Of a stretch of 64,000 nt of DNA, positions 20,870 through 32,304 are shown one piece after another. Position numbers and translations under genes: made by a program. Source of the DNA: Rhipidocladum racemiflorum (Eukaryota; Streptophyta; Magnoliopsida; Poales; Poaceae); NCBI GenBank assembly GCA_036346355.1, contig CM070581.1, forward strand, positions 3,906,001 through 3,970,000, read 5' to 3'. The notes beneath the pieces are model-generated. The model was not told the origin of the DNA and ran no database searches. It saw nothing but the letters and a program-made list of their open reading frames with translations. The stretch's first letter is position 1, and each line of letters begins with the position of its first letter.

Positions 20870-21104
20870 CTCCCTCTGTCCCACAAAGAGTGCATTTCTA
20901 GGATTTTTAAGACAGATTAGTGTGCAAGGTAAATGACCAATGTGACCCTCATTATTCCATACACAAGCATGCTGATGCTTCGGTTTCCACAAGCACTTAA
21001 ATGAGCATGCATACACTTACAGCTGGGCCCTACGGACTAGAAATACACTCTTTGTGGGACAAAATTTGAACACTAAAAATGTACTCTTTGTGGGACAGAG
21101 GGAG
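20870..21104. mobile_element. Stowaway MITE, copy 2 (complete)
   Basis: 235 bp with TIR CTCCCTCTGTCCCACAAAG at the left and its complement at the right (TTTGTGGGACAGAGGGAG), flanked by TA (20868-20869 and 21105-21106). It lies about 200 bp beyond the stop of the PPR gene, that is on its 3' side. Confidence 0.95.
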
Positions 21105-21297
21105 TAATTCTCAAGCAGCGATTTACCACTTAAACTTGCCTCATGTATCCAGCATATGGTATAAAGTAACCATAAGTATTTCCTAAAATCCAGGAGTGCC
21201 TTCTTTTTGCCGTTTAGTCCATCTAACCCTGAATACTTGTTTTTGTTCTTCCGAAGAATACAGCTGAATTTATATAAGGAAAGCATCCACCCTGGTC

Positions 21298-23203
21298 TTA
21301 AATCGAGCTGTTTCCTGTTTTCTTCCTGAAATTCCTCTCTTCTATTATAGTTCTTATCCTTGCCACATCAGACCACTTCCCGGCATTGGCATAGATATTC
21401 GACAACAGAATATGATAGCCAGGATCATTGGGGTTTTGCTCAAATATTCTTTTCGCAACTAGCTCAGCAATGTCCATTCTATTATGCACTCTACAAGCTG
21501 CCAAGAGGGCACCCAAGAACCTCAACTTCTGGCTCTCCTTGCAAATTTGAAATGAAACTCCAAGCATCATCAAGCTTCCCAGATCTGCTGTAAAGGTCGA
21601 CAACACACGAGTAGTGCTCCTTAAGTCCTTATCTGTGGAAATATTATAGTCATGTAACATGGAGTCATAGAAGCGCAAGCCCTTGTCAATAAGGACTGCA
21701 TGGCTACAACAAGATAACAGAGCCACAAAAGTTACTTTATATGGTATTCCATCTATCTTCATTAGATCAAAAACATTAGTGCTTGATCTTCATGACCACG
21801 CTTTCCTAGAGAAGAAATCAGTGTGTTATATGTAGCAGTATCTCGTTCTATCATCAGCTGCAAAATCTCTTTGGCTTTTTCTAGGCAACCACACTTGCAG
21901 TACATATCTAAAAGTGCATTGAAAACTGAGCAGACTGAACTAATGCAGTGCCTAATTATATAAGCATGTAGTTCCTTACCATGGATGAACCTGGAATGTT
22001 CATTGCATACTGGAAGAACTGAAACAGCAGTCACATGATCAGGTCTTAATCCCACTTTCTGCAGTACCCTCAATGTACACAATGCAGAATCTGCAGCCCC
22101 ATTCACGGCATATCCAGCAACCATTGCATTCCATATGACTAAATCTCTCTTTTTGGAATGAGCTCAAATACAGTTTCTGCCTCCCTTATGAATCCTTGTA
22201 TACTATAAAAGTCTATAAACGCACTCCCTAGAAACTCGCTCTGCTCAAGTCCATTTCTTAAGGAGAAGCAATGAATTTCTTTTCCATGCCTGAATAACCT
22301 CAGCTCAGAAAGACCAGGAAGAACGCTTGCCAGTTGCCAGGGCAGTATAATTTGGTCTTAACCCTGAAGTAACCATTTCAGTAAACAAATCGACAATCAC
22401 ATGAAACATTCCATTCTGTGAATACCCTGCAATTAAAGTGCTCCAAAAGACGACATCCTTGAAGTCTATAGAGCAGAACAGAGAAGCAGCCATCTCCACA
22501 CAACCACATTTGCAGTACATATCAACCAAAGCATTAGAAAGAGAGATATCATCAGTCATCACCAACTCCACATCTTACTGCGTATCCGTGCAATGCCATT
22601 CCAGTGCGCAACAATCACCGAATCAACCCGAAACCCTTCTGATCTCATGCGATCGATCGGATTCATCGCCTCAAGCCAGTGCCCTGTGTGCACGGTCCCT
22701 CCGATTATTGCAGTCCATGCAGCCAAATCCCTCTCCTGCATGCTCTCAGACACACTCCTAGCCTCACCCAAGCACCCACACCTGGCAAACATTTCCACTA
22801 GCGCGCACTGCACAAACACGTTGGGCCTCGCGTTACCCCGGGCAATGTCCGCCTCCACATTCCCTCGAACCTTTCTCCCCTGTTCAACCGCTCCGATCGC
22901 AGCGCACGCCTTGATGACAGACGGGTATGTGAAGCCATCCGCCGCAAGCGATCCATTGCCGACCATCGCCCGGTACATCTGTAGCGCCTCCGAGAACCGG
23001 CCGGCGTCGATGAGGCCCTTGATCGCAGCTTTCCACGCGAAGGACTTCCTCCTAGGCATTTCGTCGAACACGCGCAGCGCCTGCTCAATCTCCCCCAGCT
23101 TAGCGTATACGAGCACCAGCTGCGCGGCGAGGACGCTGCCGTGGCGGTGGCCGCGGACAAAGAGCGCGGCGTGCAGCCGCCGGCCCTCGGCGAGGGTGGG
23201 GCT
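21298..23203 (-). pseudogene. PPR (PLS/E-type) gene, 5'-truncated and frameshifted
   Basis: Pentatricopeptide repeats are clear in four separate frames (about 23203-22559, 22571-22305, 22124-21762 and 21762-21298). Examples are GEIEQALRVFDEMPRRKSFA, ALVDMYCKCGCVEMAASLFC, ALLDMYCKCGCLEKAKEIL and an E-type end NDPGYHILLSNIYANAGKW finishing KKTGNSSI. Such proteins bind organellar RNA one base per repeat, usually in mitochondria or plastids. At least three small shifts are visible, including a short T-run near 21765, near 21628, and near 21547, and another break lies near 22560. The 5' end is replaced at 23203 by an LTR, so the targeting peptide is missing. It is probably non-functional. Confidence 0.85.
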
Positions 23204-23548
23204 GTCACGTCCCATTGCCACCAGGTTTCCGGGGCGTGAGACTTACTGGACTCCGGCGATGGAATGGGGAAAACGTAGGGAGATCATGAAGAAGAAAGCG
23301 AAACAGAAAACCCAAAAGAAAATTTCATTCCATCTTTTCTGTTCAGTGCTTCCTTCGCCGATTACACAGGGTTTTATACCAGGACTCCCCTAGTCCCCTC
23401 CTCATTTTACCTTCTACCCTCCACTCGACGTCAAACCCACCGGGCCCCCAGAATTACAGCTACAGTATTTTTCGACAACGCTATTCACCGTCATCCACTA
23501 AACTCATCCCTCGGATCCCTCCCCCGTCGATCACTACCGTCCGTTACA
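23204..23548 (-). repeat. 3' LTR of the chromovirus
   Basis: 345 bp starting TGTCACG and ending CCGTTACA on the plus strand. The purine-rich CCGGGAGGGAAGTAG (minus strand) lies just outside it and serves as the polypurine tract. Confidence 0.85.
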
Positions 23549-24110
23549 CTACTTCCCTCCCGGAAGCGTTGCTGGTCCCCGAGCAATGGCAGTTGGAAAC
23601 CGGTTCTGAAGCATGCTGAGGTCTTCCCAGGTAGCCGCTTCTACAGGTATCCCAGCCCATTTAATGAGACCTTGAACCACTGCCAACTTTTCTTTCTTTA
23701 CTAGTCTCCCCTCCAATACTTCCTCCGGTTTAGTTGCACTTACATCTAACTCCCTCACCTTTGGCAACTCAGCAAACACCAGTGAGAAGTCCGGATTGAA
23801 AGCTTTGAGCTGTGAGACGTGAAATACCAGGTGAATTTGACTCAACACTAAAGCTTGCCCGATCCTCTCTTTTACTATGTAAGGGCCATGCCAGCTTTGG
23901 GTAGGGTCGGTTTCACAAGAGAAGTTTGAGCATAGGGTTGTAACTTTAGCAAAACTTTCTCCCCTATTTGGAATTATAGTTCTTGCCGGTTTCGGTCTGC
24001 CTTCAATTTCATACGGTTCTGGGCTCTTGCCAGATGTTGCCTGATCAGCTCATTATACCTCTTTCGATCTTGGATGATATCAGCCACTTCCTCCGAATAG
24101 CTACTTGATG
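23549..24110 (-). pseudogene. Integrase C-terminus plus chromodomain fragment
   Basis: Reading on the minus strand gives HLARAQNRMKLKADRNRQ, then GEKVLLKLQPYAQTS, the usual chromovirus integrase C-terminus. After a few lesions the 23549-23848 frame reads QIHLVFHVSQLKAFNPDFS, and then VVQGLIKWAGIPVEAATWED, which is a chromodomain fold (WxG...ATWE). Chromodomains steer integration to chromatin marks. Stops and frame changes make it inactive. Confidence 0.82.
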
Positions 24111-24129
24111 ACGCCGGTATGGTGCTATA

Positions 24130-24262
24130 ATTTGGTTCGGTTTTCTGTGACACACATCCTATCTTATGCAGAAATCCATATTCACATAGCTGTGTGAACT
24201 ACCAGAGTCAAGGAGAATAAGCATCACTTGGTTCCTGACCAGGGCTAAAATGCGCACCGTTC
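24130..24262 (-). pseudogene. Protease fragment of the chromovirus
   Basis: The minus-strand translation includes ILLDSGSSHSYVN, the retropepsin active-site DSG with its SSHSYV follow-up, typical of chromoviruses. It lies between the gag and integrase remnants, so about 2-3 kb of pol has been lost next to it. Confidence 0.7.
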
Positions 24263-24599
24263 CTTCTCCTCTGTGCCTGACATTGCATTCAAAGATAAAT
24301 TGCAGGTCTCCTCCTGATCTACCTCTGCCACCTCTAGCATATCCAACACCTCATCAGACAATACTTCCTTCTACTCCTCTAGGTGATAGCTTGCAATTAG
24401 GCTTGAATTTTCTTTTTACACTGCAAATGGTGGTTTGGCTCATACCTCTCCCCACACTGATAGCACAAACTGTTGGCATGACGGTACTCTCATACTTGTC
24501 TGGCCCTCCACAACTCATCTTGTCCCGTCTTTTGGTTGCCCTGATGATCTCCAGCTTGAGTGCACTTCCACCATCTCTGGCACCAACCGTCTTAGATTT

Positions 24600-25690
24600 C
24601 CAGCCCTTTTTGCGGTATAACACTTCTTGTTGAATCTTGGATAGAAGAGTTGCCTAGTCCACGGTTTTTGGGATCAAGCTCTGCACTACCCCTCTCAACT
24701 TGGGTTTCAGCCCCTTCATGAACTGTGATACGAACAGTTCTTTGCCATAGTAAGGATTGTGCATCGATATCTCATACATCAACTCATCAAATTGGTTTTT
24801 GTACTCGGCCGCTGTCCTGGTTTGTCGGATCCTTACCAGCTCTTCCAACAGCCTTCGATGATCGAAGGCTCAAAACTTATTCTCTACCGATTGAGCGAAC
24901 TGCTCCCAATCCCCCAAATCATTTCGAGCCTTGTACACTTTCAATCATCGAGTGGCAATACCCTCCATATGCATTATCGAAGCCGTCACCCACAATGTTT
25001 TAGGGATGTTGAATATCTTGAAATAGTATGTGCATTTGTCACGCCAAATCCGAGGGTCCTCTCCATCAAATCGGGGAAATGATAGCTTTGGCATCGGGCT
25101 CCTTGTGGTTCCTCTTGGTTCTCTCGGCTAGCGTGGATTTGGTCCAGACAACTCGTGATGTACCCCAGCCGAGCACCTGGCGCGCATATCTCCTGATGAA
25201 GCATATGGTTCCTCCTTCGCCCTTCGCCATGGTTCTAATGGTGCCAGAGTGAATACGGCCTTCTCCATCATCGACGCAGATCCTTCCCCACCCATGCTTG
25301 CTTCTACCGCCCGCCCAATAGTGATTCGTGCCATAGCCTGGGCGGTTGGCTCCATTTGCCTCGCGACAAGTTGCTGGCCCTTGGAAGTCTATTCCACTGC
25401 TTTGGCGGTAAGCTCCCTCTACGTCACCAGCTGCTGTTTGTGCGGTGTCCAATGTCTCCATCCATGCGGATAAGAGGTCTAAACTTTCCTGGATGCCAAC
25501 CAACTACTCTTCAGAGCGCCCAACGGTCACCCCCATCGCCTCCAGGACGAAGTGGGTTTGGATTGAAGGTTTTTGAGGAGCCGTGGTGTCCTTGTCGAGC
25601 CCAACCAACTGGTATATTGGGATTTCATAGGGATCATCACTCCAATAGTTTTGGTATTGAGTTTCCCCAACTGTACCCCGGGATTTTATA
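24600..25690 (-). pseudogene. gag remnant of the chromovirus
   Basis: The frame at 24654-24848 reads RIRQTRTAAEYKNQFDELMY, then GKELFVSQFMKGLKPKLRG, the retrotransposon gag pattern. Upstream (25066-25503) a second frame carries GAs of the N-terminal gag region. Stops and frame changes are present. Confidence 0.75.
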
Positions 25691-25710
25691 GTTCCAAGCT
25701 CGATCGAACC

Positions 25711-25724
25711 TTGCTATGATACCA
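25711..25724 (-). other. Primer-binding site (tRNA-iMet type)
   Basis: TGGTATCATAGCAA on the minus strand starts three bases inside the 5' LTR. TGGTATCA is the standard complement of the initiator tRNA-Met 3' end in plant LTR elements. Confidence 0.85.
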
Positions 25725-25727
25725 GAT

Positions 25728-26052
25728 TGTCACGTCCCCTTGTCACCAGGTTTCCGTGGCATGAGACTTAATGGACTCCGGCGATGGAATGGGGAAAGCG
25801 AAGGGAGATCATGAAGAAGAAAGCGGAACGAAAAACCTAAAAGAAATTTTCATTCCATCTTTTCTATTCAGTGCTTCCTTCGCCGATTACACAGGGTTTT
25901 ATACCCAGGACTTCCCTCGTCATTTTGTTTTCTACCCTCCACTCGACGTCAAACCCATCGGGTCCCCACAGTACACTAGAATTACTGCTACAATAATTTT
26001 TGACAATACTATTCACCGTCATCCACTAAAATCAACCCTCAGGTTCCTCAAA
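25728..26052 (-). repeat. 5' LTR of the chromovirus, truncated
   Basis: Aligns with 23204-23548 from TGTCACGTCCC up to about GGTTCCTCA, then diverges. It carries many more substitutions than a recent pair would, so the element is old. Confidence 0.8.
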
Positions 26053-26404
26053 AATCGAAAACCGGTCAGTTTTGCGTTGCATAAATTTTTCTGAACTTTT
26101 GAATTTTTTGAATTTAACCGGTTTACCGACCGATTTTATATGTCGAATCGGCTGAATACGGTCGAAAATCTCAAAAATCGACTGATTTATCGTAGTTTTG
26201 TGAACCCTGGTTTGTATTGTGATCCAAACTATCTATTGAGCTAAGAATAAAAGTACAAAAATTTAAAAGTTAGGTACTGATAGGTACCGAGAGTTTAAAT
26301 GTAATTTAGTGAAAAATGTATTGATACCTCACGAGGATGATAAAAACTTTCATAACATGATATCCTGTGAGACTATTACGTACGATCGAGGGATACCATA
26401 TAAA
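26053..26404. other. Intergenic, decayed repeat with CCGGT-rich text
   Basis: About 26063-26205 has repeated AACCGGT and ACCGACCGATT text and ends in a phrase (TTTTGTGAACCCTG) also found near 18132-18150, so it is probably a decayed MITE. No gene is seen. Confidence 0.45.
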
Positions 26405-26730
26405 ATACTGTAGTAGGCCTCATAATCTCCAAAATCATGATTTCCAAGGTACGATCCTACCATGGTCTTACAAACACCAAGACGATCGTACATAATATCA
26501 CAACGATCGATCCTGACAACCTTTGTAACCTTTGATGACTAATCTAGTTGTCTAAAGCCTGAGCTCTAGTTGCAACCTGAGGCGAAGTTAAACGACACCT
26601 TCTGCTTGTCACCGTCTTATTCAGTAGCCAATCCAGTGGTAGTTTATTCACGATAAACCGAACAAAGCGTGAATCTTTGCTCACTAATTCTGTACAACTC
26701 CGTTGAGCGACGACCAGCATACCATGCACG

Positions 26731-28324
26731 TTAGGCATCGACCCTCCTGACGATCATCGGGAGCCCGTGCTTGGGCCGCAGCGCGATCGCGTACGTGGGC
26801 GCGTGGACGTACCTCGGGGAGAGCGACAGCGCGAACCTCTGGAGGATCACGGCGACCGCCGCCCTCGCCTCGATCATCGCGAAGTTCTGGCCGATGCACG
26901 CCCTCGGGCCCATGGAGAAGGACAGCAGCGCGTTGAGGTGCCTCGCGGCCTTGGTGGCGCCGGCGCTGTTGTCGAACCTCAGCGGATTGAACTCGCCGGC
27001 GTCCTCGCCCCAGACCTCCTTGTCGCGGTTTATCATCGCGATCGGCACCGTCAGGATCGCGCCCTCGGGCACCGTGATGCCGCCTAGCTCGACTTCTAAT
27101 CTCGTCCTCCTCCGGATCTGCGGCACAGGGCTGTACAGCCTCAGCGTCTCCAGAAGGCACATGTTTACCTGTAGCACATAGGAAGAAGCAACGTCTATTA
27201 CTTGTAACTTGTAAGCATCCATCATTGACACTGAAAAGTTGGCAATAGTTAATGGAGTTACCGACACTTACAAGGTTCAGCTTGTTGAGCATGTCGTGGG
27301 TCGGAACCCGATCCCTCCCGCACTCTCTGAGCACCTCATCCCTGAGCTTCTCTTGCAACTCCGGGTGCGTGCTCAGCAGGAACATGGTCCAGGTGAGCAG
27401 GCGCGAGGTGGTCTCTTGCCCCGCGAAGAAGAAGGTCTTGCACTCGTCTATGATCTCGTCCATGCTCAGCAGCTGGTTCTTCGCGCCGTGCTCCGGCTCG
27501 CACGCCTCCAGCATGAGCCCGAGCAGGTCGTCCCCGTAGCCCGCCTTATCCTTCGCGGCGAGCCTGTTCTTGATTATCTGCGTGAGCGTGCCTCTCACCT
27601 TCCTGTGGAGCCTCCATGTTTTCAGGTTCTTTCGAGTTGGAAGATACCTGTAAACAGTTCAGATAGAAGAATATTGGAAACGGTAAAGATCACAATTAGT
27701 AACTATTAATCCATGTAAAACAACTTGTGAATGTTGGAAACGGTACAGATCTCAAGGCACATCATCACCATCGAATATGTCTTGGAAACCTGCAATGCTA
27801 TCTGCTGATGTACCTGGATCCTGGGATTTGGGCATTGAAAAGGGTTGACAAGGCAATGAGCTGGAGCTCACTCAGGGCCACGAAAACCTCTTTCCCCACT
27901 CTGTAGCCGCTCCCGAATGCCGTGTGACAGATCACATCTGCGGTCAGCTCATCAAACTGGCTGCTCAGCTCAAGCTCAGTCTCCACCTGGCTCGCCAACT
28001 GCGCTTCCCACCCCGACACCATCGACCGAGCACAATCGCCCATCGTCACCGCCATCGTCTGTTATCGAAAATTGCAACAAGTCAGCGAATTAATCCAGCA
28101 CATCTATTACCTCTGTTGTTTCAGAATACTCGGCAATTTTGACTAACATGAAAAATTAAATATCGATTCTAACCCAAAACTAATATTCAAGAATAAATTT
28201 AAAAGTAGAAATAAAATTAGCAGCTTATATTAGAATAAACCTAACATGAAAAATTAAATAAAATATATATAACATCAAAATATCACAAATAAAATTCTGC
28301 AACAAACTATGCTCCCAACGAAAA

Positions 28325-28383
<59 letters not shown>

Positions 28384-29170
28384 CAAAATCATTTAAACAT
28401 AATTTAATGATGATGCAGACAGGTACCTCGCTTTCCCTTCTATAAAACACACACACACACATGTCGTCTCTGCGAGTTAGCTCCGCCTCCGAGGCGTAGC
28501 ACCCTGAATACCTTGAGCTTGTCCATGGTGAAGGCCGGGTGCACGACCTTCTTGTGCCGCTGCCACTCGTCACCGTTTATCGTCGCTAGCCCCCCGCCGA
28601 ACAAACGGGGAAGAAGGCCGGTGTTCAGGTTCTTGGGGAACAGCTCCGTCCGGTCCGAGAGCAGCTGCTTCGCCATGCCGAAGTCGGCCACGCATATGTT
28701 CGGCGTTGACCCAAACCAGTGCAGAAATACGCGTCCTGCACGCACGTACGGCAAGCAACTAAGAACACCACTTACACGTAAGAGTGACACAGATCAAAGC
28801 CAGAACAAGAGGCTCAGTACTGACCATTGATCCAGCCCAAATCAGTACAGGAATTCATGTGCTGATTAACTAGTGCTCTGAAGCTATATTAATTACCGTA
28901 GAGGGGGATCCATTTGCGGAACTCCGGCTGGGCGATGGGGAGGAAGTCGTGGGAGGCGACGTCCAGCACGACGCCGGCGCCCGCGGCGCGGAGCCGCTTG
29001 ATGTCGCTCTGGTTCCCGACGAAGAACCTGTACTCCGGCCCGCGCACGCCCTGCCGCCGTAGCCTCCTGGCGATCGTGCGGGGCCTCCACACGACGCGCA
29101 CCAGCGCGTTGAACAGGCACGAGCCCAGCACGGCCGCGAGCGTCGCGGTGAGCATCCAAGCGTAGCCCAT
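26731..29170 (-). CDS. CYP709: Cytochrome P450, CYP709-like (CYP72 clan), copy 1, intact
   Basis: Five exons with GT-AG borders and consistent phase: 28897-29170, 28512-28735, 27814-28058, 27272-27647 and 26731-27168. They total 1557 nt, or 518 aa, the usual length. The start MGYAWM fits CYP709 proteins and gives an N-terminal membrane anchor (about residues 5-25). Visible motifs: I-helix FFFAGQETTSRL, K-helix ETLR (ExxR), PERF-like FNPLRF, and heme loop FSMGPRACIGQ with the cysteine ligand. Known CYP709C enzymes are ER-bound and hydroxylate fatty acids in-chain, but the substrate here is unknown. An upstream ATG (29236) in the same frame would add 22 residues. I prefer 29170 because copy 3 keeps only that one. 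Confidence 0.93.
28328..28382. repeat. (AT)n microsatellite in P450 intron 2, copy 1
   Basis: About 27 AT units. The matching site in copy 2 (39425-39458) is shorter, and copy 3 has a different intron sequence here. Confidence 0.95.
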
Positions 29171-29236
29171 GCCCGTCAACGATCGTGTCGCATTCTGCAA
29201 GAACGCCACGCACGGCTTCTTATCCCTTCTAGCCAC

Positions 29237-29448
29237 ATGTTTTGTCTAGTTTCTTTGGTTGGTTGGTTGGCTCGTTGTGCATTCATTTCCAAGCCTACCC
29301 GTGACTAACTCGCACACTACGTGCTATCGTTGACTCAGCCCGCGCGTACATTATTACCGTTCACTTACAAGACCTCCACGGCTCCACCACACTAGAACAT
29401 TTGATCGCGCGTTGCACGTCTTATCATGCAATGAAAATAATATCTTTC
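29237..29448. other. 5' flank of P450 copy 1
   Basis: Contains a short (TTGG)n run near 29255-29270 and no clear TATA box. It is the same as the flank of copy 2 but unrelated to the flank of copy 3. Confidence 0.5.
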
Positions 29449-29664
29449 GCCTATTTGGATCCATGCAGTTAATAGATCCAAACATGGCCAGCTATAATTA
29501 TCTTATTAGCTAGCCAAATCCAGCTAATAACAGCTAATGGGTGGCATTTAACCAAAATACCCTTCGCGTCTGCCATCAATAGCAACTAATAGTAGGGATA
29601 TTCTGGACAATTGACCAATCTAAATATCTATTAGCTATATATTAACTGGTGGATCTAAACACCC
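29449..29664. mobile_element. Probable MITE (TTTGGATCCA / TGGATCTAAACACCC ends), unit A
   Basis: The left end CGCCTATTTGGATCCATGC and the reverse complement of the right end (GGGTGTTTAGATCCACCAG) are inverted matches, and both continue into GTTAATA. The interior is rich in AGCTAATA. The same unit is at about 40524-40739. Confidence 0.55.
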
Positions 29665-29712
29665 TTCCGACTCAAGCTAATAGTTAGCCAGCTAATACTA
29701 GCTAGCTAATAT

Positions 29713-29714
<2 letters not shown>

Positions 29715-29786
<72 letters not shown>
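29715..29786. repeat. (TA)n(CA)n microsatellite, unit A
   Basis: Alternating TA then CA dinucleotides. In unit B (40776-40803) the run is much shorter, so it is a fast-changing marker between the two units. Confidence 0.95.
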
Positions 29787-29789
<3 letters not shown>

Positions 29790-29901
29790 CGAGAACCTAA
29801 AATATTCGCACAGTGTAATAACTGTGGTTCTTTTCTGTTGTATTGTTTTCGTTGGACCAAGACTTGCTACCCGCTAGTTGGCTGTACGCCTGTACCTATA
29901 C

Positions 29902-31910
29902 TAGGGGTGTAAACGGGTCGGATTCGGGCGGGTAGTAGGTCATCCCATACCCTACCCTATTATTTTTTCTCCGGGTACGGGCACGGGTACGGGTAGTAAA
30001 AATCGGGTAGGGTACGGGTAACGGGTAGCACTTTCTACGGACGGGTAGAAATCGGGTTCCGGGTAGTATGCGGACGGGTATAATACATACAACGGGTATT
30101 TGATCGGGTAGTGCACGAAATACCTAGGATCAAAACATGCGATGAAAACAATCCAATCATCATACTAGTACATCACATAATACAATAGATAATACCGTAT
30201 AGTCTAACAAACATACATAGTCCAACAAAGAGTTTAAATAGTACATAATCAAACACATGGAGTTCAATAAACACACAAAGTTCAATACATGAAGTGAAAT
30301 CACACCCATATAGTTCGACACATGTAGTCCAACACATATAGTGCAAGCATAGGCTGACATTATCCAGTATCATTCAGAAGTACATGGAGAGGTCAATTGA
30401 ACTGAAACTAATCGAAGATTGAACTTCTAACTATAACCGCAAGAGTGGAATGGCTGCACACAACAAGGCATTGGAATGGCTGGCCGGCCGGGACGGCTAA
30501 GTCCAGTAATTAATATAGGCCAGCTCCATGAAAGCTATTGCTCTCTTCGTTCTGATGCTGAAGAGATGTAAAGCTATTGCTAGACGCATACAGAGACATA
30601 CAACAAAACTATAAATCAAACCATTTAGTAGATCTGAGCGACAACTAATTTGCAGGAATCGTTTGGATTCACAATGTTCCCTAAGAGCATGAGAGACCTC
30701 GGACACCCTCACTAGGTCTAGCTAGGCTCTCAGAACAATTTGCTCAAGCTATCAATTCCCTCGATATCTCATACAGGACATCATGGGCTTCCGCTGGTAC
30801 TCGAAAATTCATATAGATAGCAATTAAATTAAGCTAACAAACTTCCATCTGAGATCCCAAATGAAGCAAAAGGCAACAGCATTGCACGATACTGGTTCAC
30901 CAACGAGCGCCGCTAGCAATACTAGCCCCAAATCGGGAGTCGCAAATCCCTACCAACGCAGATCGAGCAGCACGGCACGGCACCCACCCACTCAAAAAAT
31001 TCTTTAACTCAGGAGCAAGCTAACATAGTTCAGATTTCAGAAGAACCTCGCACATATATAATCTGGACAGCAAGCTAACCAATTCATATTTCAGATTTCA
31101 GAGCAAGCTAACCAATTCAGACAGAAGTGAGAACAATCATCCATTGCATATATAATCTGAACAACAATATATGTCGATAAAAAAAACTAACTAAAATTTG
31201 GATAGTGAAACCCAGCTATGCAAGTGCCAAACTGACACCACATAAGAATACCCAATCAGGGCAGCATCACTTGTAATGGAAGATGAAACCAATACCAGGG
31301 TGAGCGCCGGCGGAGGCGGGGCCGGGGGTAGGGGCGAGCACCGGCGGAGGCAGGGGCGGGGCAGCGGAGCGGGCGAAGCGGCGGCTGGTGGGGCGAGCCC
31401 GTCGGCAAGGGCAGGGCCGGGTGAGCGCACCGGCAGGGGCGGGCGGTCGGCGCCGTGCTTGGGAAGATCAAGCGGCGTCGTCGCGGCGGGCTCAGTGGAG
31501 TGGGCGAGCGCCGGCGAGCTTGGGAAGGAGGCGGGTCGAAGGCCGGCTAGCGATGGCGCGCCTTGTGGCGTGGCTGTATTGTGTGTCGAGTGCTCGAGGA
31601 TGAATGAGGAATGAGGATGAAATCTGACTGAGGTTGCTAGGTTTTCTCATGTCCTGCCTGATAGCCTGAGGACTGCCTGGACGGCTGGGCCTTGTGGGCT
31701 CTGGGCCGATCAATTTGGTCAGAAGTTGTTTATCCATATTCGAGTTCGAGGATGCATTATCAGAATTATCATGCAACAAGGCCGTGCAGGCAATTGCAGA
31801 CCTAACCTGCAGTACTACCCGTGCCACACTGCCGACGTAGTTTAAAACAATTTCTATTAGGGTAATTTTGCATCGGGTGCAGTCGGGTGTCCCACCCATT
31901 TACACCCCTA
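29902..31910. mobile_element. Non-autonomous hAT (Ac-like) element, unit A
   Basis: 2009 bp with Ac-like ends TAGGGGTGTAAACGGGTC (left) and, reversed from the right, TAGGGGTGTAAATGGGT. It is flanked by the 8-bp duplication ACCTATAC (29894-29901 and 31911-31918). The subterminal region near 29930-30110 is packed with ACGGGTA/TCGGGTA, like the transposase-binding repeats of Ac-type elements. I find no transposase domain. A GC-rich 31290-31600 segment has open frames that look like composition effects. Confidence 0.92.
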
Positions 31911-32075
31911 ACCTATACCTCTTGAAACCGAGTGGCACGTACCAAGCTATTGCTCCGTGCTCGGACGCAATGGCGCATGGGTCCACAAGATCACAACGCT
32001 CGTTTCGTGGGGCAGCAACTAATATGGTCAGCTGCGACGCATTGTTCCGCCCTTTGCCAGTGTTTGCAAAATCAA

Positions 32076-32298
32076 GGTCTGTTTGGCGTCAGATCCTAGC
32101 TCCACCTTAGAAAAAACTTGTAGACTGAAATAAAGTGACTTAATTTTATAATTTTATTCGAAAATGTAAACAAGATGACCCACACAAACACTCTTAATAT
32201 ACCCACAGCTCCAGCTCCACGAATCTGATGGAGTTTAGAATACCTAGCTCCACCAACTCCACGAATTTGGTGGAGCTGGAGCTCTGCCAAACACCCCC
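32076..32298. mobile_element. MITE with CTCTGCCAAACA ends, unit A (left TIR damaged)
   Basis: The right end GGAGCTCTGCCAAACACC is the inverted form of the left end seen whole in unit B (GTTTGGCAGAGCTCC at 43050-43070). In unit A the left TIR has lost about 10 bp. The interior carries CCACGAATCTGATGGAG and GAATTTGGTGGAGC arms. Confidence 0.7.
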
Positions 32299-32304
32299 TA
32301 AATA

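Larger units (their letters stand above)
23204..26052 (-). mobile_element. Truncated chromovirus (Gypsy) retrotransposon
   Basis: Two related LTRs (23204-23548 and 25728-26052) share TGTCACGTCCC, CACCAGGTTTCCG and GACTCCGGCGATGGAATGG. On the minus strand the order is LTR, tRNA-iMet-type primer site, gag, protease motif, integrase C-terminus with chromodomain, purine tract, LTR. RT, RNase H and the integrase core are missing, so the element is internally deleted. The right LTR stops near 26052 and lacks its outer end. The left LTR abuts PPR coding sequence, so it inserted into the PPR gene. Confidence 0.85.

Noticed and set aside
22593..23393. 266-codon plus-strand frame
   Set aside because: It is the antisense shadow of the PPR coding sequence and runs on into LTR sequence. 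No domain.
26771..27709. Plus-strand frames of up to 156 codons across P450 exons
   Set aside because: Shadows of P450 exons 4 and 5. The minus strand carries all P450 motifs in phase.
29171..29236. Upstream ATG for P450 copy 1 and copy 2
   Set aside because: Adds 22 residues not typical of CYP709 proteins, and copy 3 has no counterpart. MGYAWM is the likely start.
31271..31614. GC-rich plus-strand frames in the hAT element
   Set aside because: Glycine/arginine-rich composition artefact. The unit B version has a different frame and many indels.
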